Positions 37,946-49,977 of a DNA stretch of 64,000 nucleotides are shown here, in pieces. Position 1 is the stretch's first letter. Every line of letters starts with the position of its first letter. Below the pieces are notes generated by a model, which saw nothing but the letters and a program-made list of their open reading frames with translations, did not search any database and was not told the DNA's origin. The position numbers and the translations under genes are program-made. Source of the DNA: Typha latifolia (lineage: Eukaryota; Streptophyta; Magnoliopsida; Poales; Typhaceae); assembly GCA_019914945.1 (NCBI GenBank), contig CM034112.1, forward strand, positions 2,069,001-2,133,000. Reading direction: 5' to 3'.

Positions 37946-38719
37946 AGTAAGGAGATTGAGGTCAGTTATTGAAACAGGTATCAAAATAAGAGAAACATGA
38001 AATATCTGTAATAAAAATGATGAGAGGATAAACAAAATTAATTGAACAATCCAAAATCATAAATCTATTAGCTAAACAGGAAATCATTTTATCTATAAAA
38101 TTGTTGCTATTCAAACATAGAAAACAAAATGTTATAATGAAAAGCATCTCTCCAGAAAACTATTTAGTTTATAACGAAAAGAGACAACTATAACCAATCA
38201 GCTAATAAATATGTTGTCACTCAAAGCTCATAGTTGTACCAATAAATTGTTCAAAATTGTGTATGTACCATTACAATGTTATATATTTAAGACATATGTC
38301 ACTCTATTAGAAGCAGTATATCCTCAAGATCCACCTTCCGATTGCCACAGCCACTCATGCCATCTTCCTTGGCACATAAACTGACTTGTTCCTCTCCAAT
38401 TGTCCCTTCTTCCCTCGCCTTCTGTTGCTGTCCTTCTACTAAATCTCAACCATTTCTGGCTTCTCATCCTATGCCAGCATGCTCAGCTCATGACAGTTTC
38501 AACAACCTTGATACAAATTTGACAGCCATAGTTTAACACTAAACTTATAACTCGCTAAGCCAAGGTAAGCAAAGAAAAATATTAGGATGGTAGATTGCAA
38601 ATGTGCTCTACTAAATGCAAACTTGAATATTAAATAACAAAGAATTTTGTCTATTAGTTGATTGGGACAGAGAGCTAAGAGGAAAAAAACTTCTTTGTTT
38701 CCTTAAAAAGAGAAGCCTC
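37946..38719. other. Intergenic, no feature seen
   Basis: AT-rich sequence upstream of the DSK2 remnant. The region should hold its missing exons if the gene were complete, but none was recognised on either strand. Confidence 0.45.
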
Positions 38720-40200
38720 TATGAAGCATAGCATAGAGCATCTAGCCTTAGAGGTCGACAAGGACCAAGGATATTAGGTGAAGCTAGGACAACATCGTGG
38801 GGCCACCGGTCATAAACAGATTCTTTCTGCCACCGCCGCTCCCCTGCAGTGGGGCCACTGGTCCCTTTCGCAGCCACTGGGGGTCGGTGGACCGGTCGAC
38901 GACGCACTAGGGCCGCCGCTACACCAGCTCAAGCTTGAGCTCGAGTTTGGCCTTCCTCCGCCGATCGCCGTCGTTCCACCACCACAAGGACCGGCCAGGG
39001 GCTGACAGTCAGCAACCCCCGACCGAACCCAGCCGTCGCCGCCCCCCATGCACCCTGCGGCGGCGCTCCTAGGCCGAATTCCAAATTCAGCCTTAGGGTT
39101 AGGGTTAGGTTATTGGAATGAAGGAGATGAAGCGCACGATTTTTGAGGTAGGCCAAATTTTCGCGAACCGGTTCGATCACCTCATGTGAACCAGTTTGGA
39201 ACCCATAAACAAGATCCCGAGCACGAGTACGAGCCCAAGGAAGAATAGTGGAATGAACCGATGGGTCTGCATCACCAAACTGAGCCGGACCCGCGTGTAG
39301 CTCGAGTGCGACATGAGCTGAACCCGTGGGCCTATCACCCATGAGAGACTAGTCTCAACCTCGAGATCACTTCGCTCGTGATGATAGACCATATTTTGGA
39401 ATCCAAGCTCGGACCGTCAAGCTTGATTTCTCAAAATTATCTGGAGGAGACCCGCTAGACTGGACCTATCTAGCGGAGCAGTTTTTCACGTAGCATGGCA
39501 CGCCCGACCACTAGAAGGTTCAGCTAGCCTCATTCCACTTGGAGGGCTTGACGATTAGGTGGTACCAATCGCCTGAGCAGACTCACTATTTGAGTCTTGG
39601 CAGGACTTTGCGGATGCAATTTGTGCTCGGTTCGATCCAACCCAGTACGAAGACTTTCATGTCAGGTTGACCAAGTTAACTCAGTCAATAACAGTTCGAG
39701 CTTAGCGGAAGGAGTTTGAGTGGATATGCAACCAAGACACTAACTGGTCTGACTCGGCTTTAAAGAGTACCTTTTAGTGGGCTCATGCCTGACATTTAGG
39801 TTGAGGTCAAGGCTTTGAGGCCCACTACTTCTGACAAGGCCTTCTTCTTAGCCGTTCTGATGGAGTCCAAGTTGGATCATTTGAATTAGATACGCAAGGA
39901 GGAAAGAAGAAAGATGGCCCAAGCCCACAGCCCACTAGAGACGGCATCTACCTCAAATCAGCTTGCACTAACGACTCAGCCTAACTGACAGATGATCATG
40001 AGCCGTTTTATACCCAACGACTTGGAAGAGCGTCGAAGAAAAGGCTTGTGTTTTTACTGTGATATAAATGCAAGTGTCAGCCAGCCTACATCATGTTCCT
40101 AGGCGGACTCGAATCCACTAATTGGCACGACAAGTTGTATGAGCACAGGGACGTGAGAGACTAGTCACCTTAAGAACAAGGTGTCGGAAGCATGTTCGAT
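38720..40200 (+). mobile_element. Decayed Ty3/gypsy retrotransposon gag fragment
   Basis: The plus strand encodes, with several stops and frame changes, pieces of a plant gypsy gag: KLDFSKLSGGDPLDWTYLAEQ (from about 39425, shown here at the start of the capsid-like domain), SWQDFADAICARFDPTQYED (about 39593), and near 40030 ERRRKGLCFYC, the start of the usual zinc knuckle. A GC-rich stretch at 38780-39060, rich in Pro codons, may be the N-terminal part. Protease, reverse transcriptase and integrase are absent, and no LTR pair was recognised. The copy cannot code for a working protein. Confidence 0.7.
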
Positions 40201-40224
40201 TGTTACGATCCGACCACATGGGTT

Positions 40225-40252
40225 AAGTCGAGTCAAGTCGAGTCGAGTCAAG
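40225..40252. repeat. Short GAGTC/AAGTC tandem repeat
   Basis: Five to six 5-bp units of AGTCG or AGTCA follow the gag fragment. Confidence 0.7.
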
Positions 40253-41554
40253 TTTGATAATGATCATTGATCATTAGAAGAAATCTGAATTTAGCTAATT
40301 ATTATTTTCATCCTGATCTTTTATTTAGTCGTTAGATCGCTTTAACTTTCTAGGAGTAGATCATTAGTCGTAGAAACATTCCAACCTTCTAAACTCTAGC
40401 CACCTCCTACCTCCAGCAACCACCCTACAATACGACCATCTGCCACCACCCTTGGCCATCCGCCACCTTCCGACAACCGCCACAATGTTAGATATTTACC
40501 GTTCTACTATCTCTGACCTAACTTTTCGTCTCGACCTCTGATTTAGGTAAAACCAGAGCCATTAGAACCTTATCTCATGAGGCTATCTCCACCTAAATTT
40601 TTATAGTTTTTTTATGTTCGGATTAGTCCAAATCTGGTCTGTAACAAATATATTCTCTTTCTCTCCTCCCTCTTTTCTCTCAAAAGATACATAAAGTAAA
40701 ATATATATCTATACTGCAAAATAGCACAGAAAAATAAGGCTATACAATAGCTGCATAAGTTTGCACTGCATGGCTATATGTCCATATAATAACTACATAA
40801 ATTCTTATTGCTACACACTACATGACTCTATATATGCATAATAATTACATAACTCTGCACAATAATTACATAAGTCTATACTACCACACTATATATGGCT
40901 ATATATTCACATAACAATTATAACTTTGTATTACAATATAGTAAATGGTCATATACTTGCACTAGGACATAAGTTACTATATGCTTATAAATTTTTATTT
41001 TTGCAGTATAAAATTAATTTATTATAGGTATTCAAAAATAAGAGTAAGTGCGGACTTAAGTGAAGGAAGTTCTTGTTAAATATAATGTAGTACGAATATA
41101 TAAAATATTTTAATTTCATATTTATAATAACAATATTATAATTTCATATATATATATATATATTACTACTATTTATCTCCGATCAATGTTATTGTTATCC
41201 TTTGGTATAAAATTAAACTAATTTTTAATACAAACTCACTGTTCTTTAAAACTCTAACGTTAAATTTATATCACACCAAATATAATTATTAATTTTTATA
41301 CTAATTTTAACTAAAAAATTGAAATAGATTATAGTACTATTAGCTCTCTTAAAAATTAGAATAATTGTATGGCTTATTCCACAAAAAGAATATTATAAAG
41401 AGAGAGTCATATAAATATATAATGTTTCCAAACTTTTTTCTTTCTGAAAAAATAAACTTCATTAATAAATGGCCAGGGGTCAAGTAAAGTCAAAAGAAAA
41501 GAACGGATTAGACGATTAGAACTCAAACCCTCTCCTCTAACACCCGATCACTTG
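40253..41554. other. AT-rich intergenic spacer
   Basis: Low-complexity sequence. Near 40740-40980 a loose array of ACTACATAACTCTGCA-like units with CTATATG motifs recurs every 40-60 bp. A (TA)n run lies at 41148-41162. No gene is supported. Confidence 0.45.
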
Positions 41555-42106
41555 TTCTCAGTGGATGACGAAAGCAAACCCTTCATCATCTCCGTAACCC
41601 TTCGGTGCTCCTCCTCTCCCTCCTCCTTCTCTGCTCTCCTCTCGATCGCTTCGATCTCCGCCCTCATCGATCTGAAGTTCTCTAACGCCGCCATTGCTCT
41701 CTCCCTTCTCTTGAACGGCTTCGCCATGGCCCGATGTATGCGCCGCTCCTCCCTCCTCTCCCTCCTTCTTCTCTGCTCTCCTCTCGATCGCTTCGATCTC
41801 CGCCCTCATCGATCTGAAGTTCTCTAACGCCGCCATTGCTCTCTCCCTTCTCTTGAACGGCTTCGCCATGGCCCGATGTATGCGCCGCTCCTCCCTCCTC
41901 CGTCTCCGCATAGACTTCAGTAATTCGGACCTCCGTCGCCGCTCTTCCAGGCGCCGCGTCCTCAGGATAACTGGAGGCGGCGGGTAGTACACCGCACCGC
42001 AGCACTCGTATATCTCGGGCTTGTTCAAGTCGAGGTCGAAGTCGAAGCGCGGGTACCTGTTCCCTGATTCGGATTGGGAAGCGACCGCTCTCTCCCAGGG
42101 TTCCAT
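41555..42106 (-). pseudogene. Small basic plant protein disrupted by a 142-bp tandem duplication
   Basis: An intronless frame starts MEPWERAVASQSESG and continues FDFDLDLNKPEIYECCGAVY, PPPPVILRTRRLEERRRRSE, and a long Arg/Glu-rich helix (AMAKPFKRRERAMAALENF, MRAEIEAIERRAEK). I do not know a named function; the layout (conserved N-terminal block, charged coiled coil) suggests a small structural or nuclear protein. Sequence at 41612-41753 is repeated at 41754-41895. Because 142 is not a multiple of three, the current frame leaves the coiled coil in the second copy and runs into unrelated Gly/Glu-rich sequence, ending at 41555. The other copy still holds an open continuation of the helix to a TGA near 41547. 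The current 182-residue product therefore has a changed C-terminus. The gene is divergent from the BTB gene at 43490. Confidence 0.6.
41612..41895. repeat. 142-bp direct tandem duplication inside a coding region
   Basis: Landmark GAACGGCTTCGCCATGGCCC occurs at 41713 and 41855, and CTGCTCTCCTCTCGATCGC at 41631 and 41773, in both cases 142 bp apart. The copies are nearly identical, so the event is young. CTCCCTCCT microhomology sits at the junction. Confidence 0.92.
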
Positions 42107-43489
42107 GTCGATCGATCGGGGGTTTTGGGAACTGCGAGTGGTTATGGTTTATAATCATTCGATATTGACAAATTAGTTATTAAAGATAATTTTTATCTGC
42201 TGATAGTATATAAGATATTTTACATATCTGATTAGATTAATTGAAAAAAAAAATTTTAAATTTAAGTATTTTCTTATTGTTTATTCTTGTAATCGTCTCC
42301 TATAACGGGAGCGCCAATTTCTACAATTTCTTATTATTTTATTTTTTTATTAAAAAATAAATAGCTGAGAGAAAAAAAAATGACTAATTTATTTTTATAA
42401 TTTAAAAAAAATGATCGATACTTTTTGTTCATATGCAAAAGATGAATTTCTATTTGGCTAATATTAGGGTTGAAACAAGCCGAATTAACAATGAGACGGC
42501 TCATAGTACCTATAGTTTCGACTTTTCCATCTGACATGTTTAGATGCAACAAGTATTTAGAATCCAAATTAAAAGTCTAGGGATATTTGAAAAAAAGAAA
42601 AAAAAAAAAAACCTACCTTTGGAAGTCATATATAATCTTTGGATAACCTTAGAAAAAAAAAAGGCTTTGTTTTCAGCTAGGATTGTAAATTTGTAATCTA
42701 GCCAAGCTTAAAAGCATCAGCATTAGATTCAATTTGAATGTATTTGGAGCCTATGATGAGGTCAAGCTTTTATTACCCCTTGATAAAACCTATTTTAAAT
42801 ATGAGCAATGATTTCATACTAACTAATTAGTTACTGAAAATAATTTATATCCTTTATAAATTAAAGAGTATTTTCTTATTACTTAATCGATAAAAAAAAT
42901 TAGAATTTAAGTATTTTCTTATTGCTTATTTTTATCACTGTTTTCTTAATATGACTGTCAACTTCTACCAATTTATTATTATTTTTATTTTTTATAAAAA
43001 ATGGATAGTTAAGAGAGAAATAAAATATGACTAATTTTATCCTTACAATTTAGAAAAGTGACTAATACTTTTAATTAATTTTATCTGGTATTATTTAATT
43101 TCAACCGTTCGATTAGAAGAGATATATTAATAGTTTTTATTAAATCATTTCGCTTTAAATATTTGTACGAGTATAAAGAAAAGGTCGGTAAAGAGTACTG
43201 AGTACGTGATTTGAAAATCCTGCGACCATTGATGCAGGCGATCCGCTACGCCGTGAGAAAGTCCAAAGAAAGCTGACGTGGATCCAGATCCTCTCTAGCC
43301 GATCTCATCTTCTTCTCTCGGGAAAAGTAAGAGATCCTCTGTCCCATGCGGAATCATACGCCTGTTGATCCACGTGTCGACTCCAGATCCATCGCTCCAA
43401 ATTGCCTCTCCGTCCGTCGGAAGATCTAATAAGAAAATAGGACAAGGTGTAAAAAAGAAACGAAAAAGACCACGATAGCGTTGAAGTCC
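42107..43489. promoter_or_regulatory. Divergent promoter region with direct repeats and a G-box
   Basis: Separates the minus-strand small gene from the plus-strand BTB gene. Two diverged direct copies of a 185-bp AT-rich sequence lie at 42238-42422 and 42885-43069. Near the BTB side are GCTGACGTGG (43273) and CCACGTGTCG (43370), the second containing the G-box CACGTG. Confidence 0.5.
42238..43069. repeat. Diverged direct repeat pair, about 185 bp each
   Basis: Copies at 42238-42422 and 42885-43069 share TTTAAGTATTTTCTTATTG, a TTCTACAATTT/TTCTACCAATTT block, and ATGACTAATTT near the end. The order is the same in both. They are probably two insertions of one repeat or the ends of a small element. 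Confidence 0.6.
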
Positions 43490-44466
43490 GTACGAAGAAA
43501 GAGAGAGATGGAGAAAATAGAAGGGATATTGAGCCGACCGGATCTCTGATCAGTAAGTTGATTGAGTACCATTAGCTTTCCGTTCCTCCGGCGATCCTAG
43601 CGTCATCCATGTTCGATTTTCTCTTTCCTCTCTTTTTTCCGCAGAGATTTTCATGGAAGTTTGATAGGAATTTGAGGTCAGTTTTCCTTGTGTGTGGAGG
43701 ATTTTAGGTAAAAGATCACGATAACAAGTGATCAATATTTTTTCTTTTATTGCAGAAATGAAGCCCTAGATTTGAGGCTTGAACTTTTTTTTATTATATA
43801 AAAAGTTATATGTGTGGAATTAACTCTAATACTATCTCGTGGTGGGGCATGGTTTCTTAGTCATATTGGAAGGAAAAGAATAGCTGATGTGGAGAATACT
43901 CTACTCGAGATGCTTCTAATTCAGTGATGTTTGTGACTAGGCTCAAATCTTTCCAGTTCTTATTTCTCCTTGATCTATTACAAGGTTTAGGGAAAATAAT
44001 TCCTCAAATTATATATAATTTTTTTTTTCTGGTGGGAGTTTTCTTCCATTTTCTCTTCTTTTTAAGGAATTTCATATCTCTTCGTTCATAGCCGAAAAAA
44101 AATTGAGAGCAAACAATGTTAAAAAAAGAAAAGAAAAGAAAAATCTGAGTGTCTTTTTCTAGGAATCTGGTATCCTTATCTTCTGGTGGAAAAAAGAAAA
44201 TTTTGTGGGTCCTTTGTTTTGACAGGAAACATAGACTACTTGTAGTGCTACTATTTTGCAGCATTATTTTATTCTTTTAGTTTGCCCACTTGCTATAGAT
44301 ATTATTGTTGCTGGATAAGATGTAGGTTATAATTGAGATTATATAAATGTTATGAAACCTTCCTCCTCCTCATCTTGATTCATTTCAGAGATCGACCTAA
44401 GAAAAGCCCTTGTTTTTATATCTTCACTGGTGTTAATTCTTCCTTTTTTGGGTTTGATCAGGAAAT

Positions 44467-47400
44467 ATGGGTGTCGAGAAACAGAAGTTCCTTACTGTTG
44501 CTCCTTTCGAGTGTGCCTGGCGTGAGGAGCTGAGATTTAAGGAGGCCGGTCGTGGATGCATCGCCTTCGATGCTTTTGCTCAAAACGATGTTACTTTGGT
44601 TTTCCGGGAGCAAGTAGGAAGCCAGCACTACCATTACAAGATGGACAACAGTCCTCACTATACTATAATTTTGGGTAGTCATAGGAATCGAAGATTGAAG
44701 ATTGAAGTAGATGGGAAGACTGTAGTGGATGTTGCTGGTATTGGGCTCTGTTGTTCTTCAGCATTCCAGAGCTATTGGGTCAGCATATATGATGGGCTAA
44801 TAAGTATTGGCAAAGGAAGGCAACCTTTCCAGAACCTTGTTTTCGAATGGCGGGACACAGCGCCCAATTTCAACGTTCAGTATATCGGGCTAAGCAGCTG
44901 GGACAAACATGTAGGTTATAGAAATATCAATGTGTTGCCGTTGACACCACATCACAATAATCTCTGGAGCCATATTGACTACAGAGAGTATGAAGCAGAT
45001 GCTAGTGGAGATGAAGGGCCTGAAGAAGCAACTGATGGCTTTGAAAAGTGGGGTCTTGCAAACTTTCTGGAGAATTGGGATCTTTCAGATGCAATATTTG
45101 TGGTTAGTGCTGAAAGAAAAGCTGTTCCTGCCCATAAAGTTATTTTGAGTGCTTCTGGAGATTTTTCTTTTAATTTAGCTGGTGGAAATGTCATTCACCT
45201 TCTTTCAACTTCATATCCTGTTCTCCATGCTTTTCTGGAGTATATCTATACTGGTCGGACTCAGGTAAATCAGCCATTCTTCTTGCTCACTCCATCTACC
45301 TGTATGCTTCTACTTTCAAGTGGTGTTGCTACTGTCTCTAATACTGCTTCCTTAATTTCTTTCTGGGACCTAGATAGTAGAAAAGCAGCTAAACTCTCTG
45401 CGGGACTTGAGCATACAGTTTAAAGTTTCTCCATTGATTAAGCATTGCGAAGAAATTATAGAACGTTTTAAGACGAGCAAGAAATTATTTGACTCTGGTA
45501 AGAAAGTGGAAATAACAAATAGCGGTTACCAAATTCGCCAATTCAATGTGTTTCCATTTGAAGTACCAGTTGATGTGCAAAAGCTTAAGTATTGCCTTGA
45601 AACTGGTGAACATAGTGATGTAAACATATATGTAGACGGGTACGGTCTTGTTGCACGGTCACACAAAGTCATTCTAAGCTTGTGGAGTGCACCGTTTGCT
45701 AAGGTATGTCCATCTTTCTTGTCATCTTATTTTGTTTTGTTTGTATGGCTCTTCTTTTGTGCCTTTGATTTAAATGCCTGTTTGTATAATTAGGATCCAC
45801 TAACAATCATCTTTCCTTTTATAATTCTCGGGAATTTGATACCAGCAGATGTTCACGAATGGAATGATTGAAAGCAGTTCTTCAGACATATCTTTCAGGG
45901 ATATGTCGTCTGAAGCTTTTTATCTTATGCTTCAGTTTATGTACAGCGGCCAACTTGACCTGGATACTGCAGAAATCAGTCCCTTATTAATTGAACTGCT
46001 CTTGTTGGCGGACCAGTTTGGTGTCACTATCCTTCATCGTGAATGCTGTAAACGAATATTTGAATATCTGACCGAGGTAATGAATGATTGATAAGTTGCC
46101 ACCTATCCAGTTTGTTCGATTATTTCATTGGTAATGTAATATTCATATCTTTCCCTTCAATTATCTTATGCTCTGCTCATATTATATATAATGCCAATAG
46201 AAGAATGGTGAGGTAACTTGCTTGTGCATGTAATTCATATGCCCCAGTAAATAAGGTAAGTTTTCTAATGTTTAACTCAAGACATACTAATAAGTGGAAA
46301 AAAGAACTCAAAAAAGACTAAGACGATATTGTTTCCTTGAAAAAGAAATGATAAAAATAACCATGTTTGATTTCAGCAATAGCGATGAGGTTTCACTTAT
46401 CAAGGGACTAAGGCGATATTATTTAAATATCCTTCTTTTGGTTAAAACTTCTAATCTTTTTCTCCTGGAACCTATAATTCAAGAACTTTTGTTCTACCTA
46501 TATGATTTACCGGAAACCATATTTTATTTATATGCAAAGATATGGCAACTTACGTGGTGGTGATGAGCGTTTGTACATCAGGCCATTAGAATAACTGCCT
46601 CAGGGGTGACCTATACAAGATATTGATTCATTTTTTCATGTACATATATATGCAGGATTGGTGTTGTCCTACCGGAAGAAGCTCATCCATCAAGACTTAT
46701 TTCTATTTTTCCAATTTAATGGACAAGGCTTCCTCAGATTTTGGAGAAGTTGCTAGGTGCTTGATTTGAGACTAACTTCTCAAAATTTGGTGCAGGATAC
46801 AGTTTGTCCAATTTTACAATCAGTTTCATCAATCCCGTCTTGTAAACTGCTCGAGGAAACATGCAAGAGTAACTTCTCAATGCACTTTGATTATTGCACT
46901 ACTGCCAGCACCGAATTTGTGTTGTTAGACGAGGCAACATTTAAGAACATCCTTGAGGCAAGTTCTGTTTCCATGTTACAATAACTGGTTGGCTTGTTGC
47001 ATAAATGGTTATAGTCCCCTTCCCTTTCCCAGACCGCGCACTAGCGGGAGCTTTGTGCAATGGGATACCTTAAAGGTTTCTCCAATTCTGTTGGCACTGA
47101 CAAGAATGACATTGTTTCATGTTTAGTTTTAAAGGTGGTTCAGGGGATGTAAAACACAGTGGAGTTCAAATCTGACTCCCAGACATTGTTGCATCTACAT
47201 ATTTTATGATTGCATATCTACTATATGTAAAGTAAACTTATTCATTCACTCCCAATTAATTTGATAAAAAATGGGGAGTTCTTATGGATACAAGATCCTC
47301 GTATCAGGAACCTTGGGCACATGTGGTCATAATAAGGAACAAGATTCTGAAATGATCAATTATAAGATGGCGTTTCTGATAATCATTATAGAAACTGTAG

Positions 47401-49977
47401 GTTTCATAAGTGGTAAATTGTTCATTTTTGTAATTCATCATGAGTTGTATCTAAGATATAATTCGAAGTAATCCAGGTAAACTCATTGATTAGATGTGTA
47501 GTACCCTGTTGCATTATCCTTCTGTGAAAGGTAATATATATGTTGGTCAAGACATATGTTAAAAAAGGCAATGCCACTAGTGTGTGATATTGATGAAATC
47601 CATATCCAGGTGAAAGCTGAAAGAGTTTAGTGTAGTAGAACATAAGTTTGTACTATTACTCCACTGCATGCAAATTTCCAGATACTTAATGATAGTACCA
47701 GTACATATATCAACTACTAGTGCATCATTCCTCTGAATCTAGCTAACCCTGATTCCTTTTTTGGTTGTAAAGACTAAAGACCCATAATGATTGTGCAGTA
47801 TCAGTTAATAGGATAAAATGTTGGAAGTTTAGAACATAATATGATACGAAAGTTTTATGAATTTAGGCATGGTTGTTTCTGTGAATTATTAGTCATGCTA
47901 AAAATGGATTTTGCAGCATGCTGATATGACTGTAACATCAGAAGAAAAAGTACTGGATGCAATTTTATTGTGGTGCATGCAAGCCCGTGAAATCTATGGC
48001 TGGGCCACAGTAGATGAGCTTTTAAGTTCTTCAACACCTGACCATATTTTTGGAGAGAGGCTTTCTTCAGTTGATATTCTATTGCCTTTTGTGCGGTTTC
48101 CTTTAATGCCATCTCTTCTACTTCAGAGGGTATGTTTTGCAGGCTATGAGCTTGGAGTTGGACTTTTCTTGAGAAACATTTTCATAATTTTTCCGAATGT
48201 TAATGATTTGCATTGCCTTTCTGCAGCTAGAGAATAGCAGGCTTAGCAGCCAGATCCCTGTATTCGGGCAGTTGGTCAGTTATTGGCGTCATGAGCATAT
48301 CATTTTGATATTCTCACCCTTCCTCGACGTTTAATTTAAGTACCATCTTTTTCTATGACAGGTGAAGGAGGCTATTCAATATTCTTGCACAGGATTGCCA
48401 ATGCCAGCAATTGGTCAGAGGTGATTTTGTACTTAAATTTCAACTAGGTGATTATTTTATACTAAATTGCAAGTTGAATTAGTTATTTGAGCTGTATTAT
48501 TTTCTTTCATTAGTGTGAGGTTTCAACATAGACCGTCAAGCTATAAAGAGCTCCAATATATATGTGATGGTGATAACAATGGAGTTATTTATTATGCTGG
48601 AACATCGTATGGAGAACACCAGTGGGTGAATCCTGTTTTAGCTAAGGTAAATTTGAATGTACTTTCTTTGCTTGAATTCAAGATAAAATTTTCTTTCTGT
48701 AATTTTGACTTGACTTATCTTTGTATATTCCAGAAAATTGCTGTGACAGCTAGTAGTCCCTCTTCTAGGTACACTGACCCAAAAGTTTTGGTGTCAAGGG
48801 CATATCAGGTATGAATATTGATATCCTTTGATGACTAGTATTTCCTTTATTATCTTGGACGATAACTATGATCTAGCTTTCTAGGGGACCTCCTTTGCTG
48901 GACCACGTTTTCAAGATGGCCACAATTGCTCATGGTGGATGGTAGACATTGGTCAAGATCACCAGGTCAATTTCAGCAACCCATTTGAAATATTGAAATT
49001 GAGATTTCTTAATCTCTGATCAGGATGATTTTCTTTAAAGCACAACTTATGCATCAATTTTTTCTTTGAAGGAATTTCAGGATATTCTTCTTTCACATAC
49101 ACATTAAATCCTTCAGTAGAACTGTTAGATTGTTCTGTGTTTCATCATTCATGCTCTTCAACTCTGATTAATATAGTCAAACAAGTTGATAGATTTGATG
49201 TAGTAGCAGAAGCAAAATTCATTTCTATGCCTTTGGGACATGTAAAGCTGTATGTTGGCTTGAAGTTTGATCCAAAACTGAGATGTTTCGCCTAAACTTC
49301 TCTGAGTGTTGTTCCCACCCGACCTGAAACCGTCAAAACAGCTCTAATAACAATTTTTTAAAGTATGTTTCAGATTCTGAACTGGAATTGGCTTGAATCT
49401 AGCTTATGTTTCTTCATGTATTTAGATCGCTATTCATTCCTCCTAGTGGTCTCAATATCTTGGTCATGTTTCATATTCTCATTCCTTCCAATTCTTGGTG
49501 CCTCCTATTTTGTTCTCAAGTATATATTCCTGAATGCTGTTGTCATGGCTAGCTTAAGACAAATTATTTGTGCTCCTGCTCCATGATAACAGCTTATCTG
49601 CAACTACTACACCTTGAGACAGGATGGCTCCACAACTTTCATGAGATCGTGGGCTTTCCAGGTGAATCATTTTGTTCTATAGCATTTCTATAAAGCAAGA
49701 AAGAAAGAAAGAAATAAAAAACATCTTGAGATTCAGAAACTTTTGAAATCTTTATCAGGGATCTATGGATGGAGAAAACTGGACTAATTTGAGAGTTCAC
49801 GACAACGACCAGACTATCTGTAGGCCTGATCAGTTTGCATCATGGTCGATAAATGGACCTACCGCCTTGCTTCCATTCAGGTTCTTCCGTGTTATTTTGA
49901 CAGGCCCTGCCTCGGGTGATTCTAATGTGTGGAACCTTTGCATTTGTTTCATCGAACTATACGGTTATTTTCACTGA
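44467..49977 (+). CDS. BTB/POZ domain protein, At2g30600 type
   Basis: Twelve coding exons: 44467-45264, 45374-45703, 45849-46076, 46796-46957, 47917-48129, 48227-48274, 48362-48420, 48514-48646, 48734-48808, 48885-48965, 49593-49661, 49759-49977. They join in phase to 804 aa, close to the Arabidopsis protein. Domain order: an N-terminal farnesoic-acid-methyltransferase-like beta domain (about 45-160; HYHYKMDNSPHYTIILGS), a first BTB (about 203-275; NWDLSDAIFVVSAERKAVPA), a second BTB (about 337-440; TGEHSDVNIYVDGYG), a BACK-like helical region, and a C-terminal discoidin (F5/8 type C)-like domain (FAGPRFQDGHNCSWWMVDIG). BTB proteins often serve as CUL3 substrate adaptors; that role is inferred. 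The start ATG follows a spliced leader (donor near 43553, acceptor at 44460). Exon 4 ends in a GC donor (GAG|GCAAGT). Confidence 0.93.

Noticed and set aside
39095..39110. TTAGGGTTAGGG, resembling telomere repeat
   Set aside because: Only two units, and the plant telomere unit is TTTAGGG. It lies within decayed retroelement sequence.
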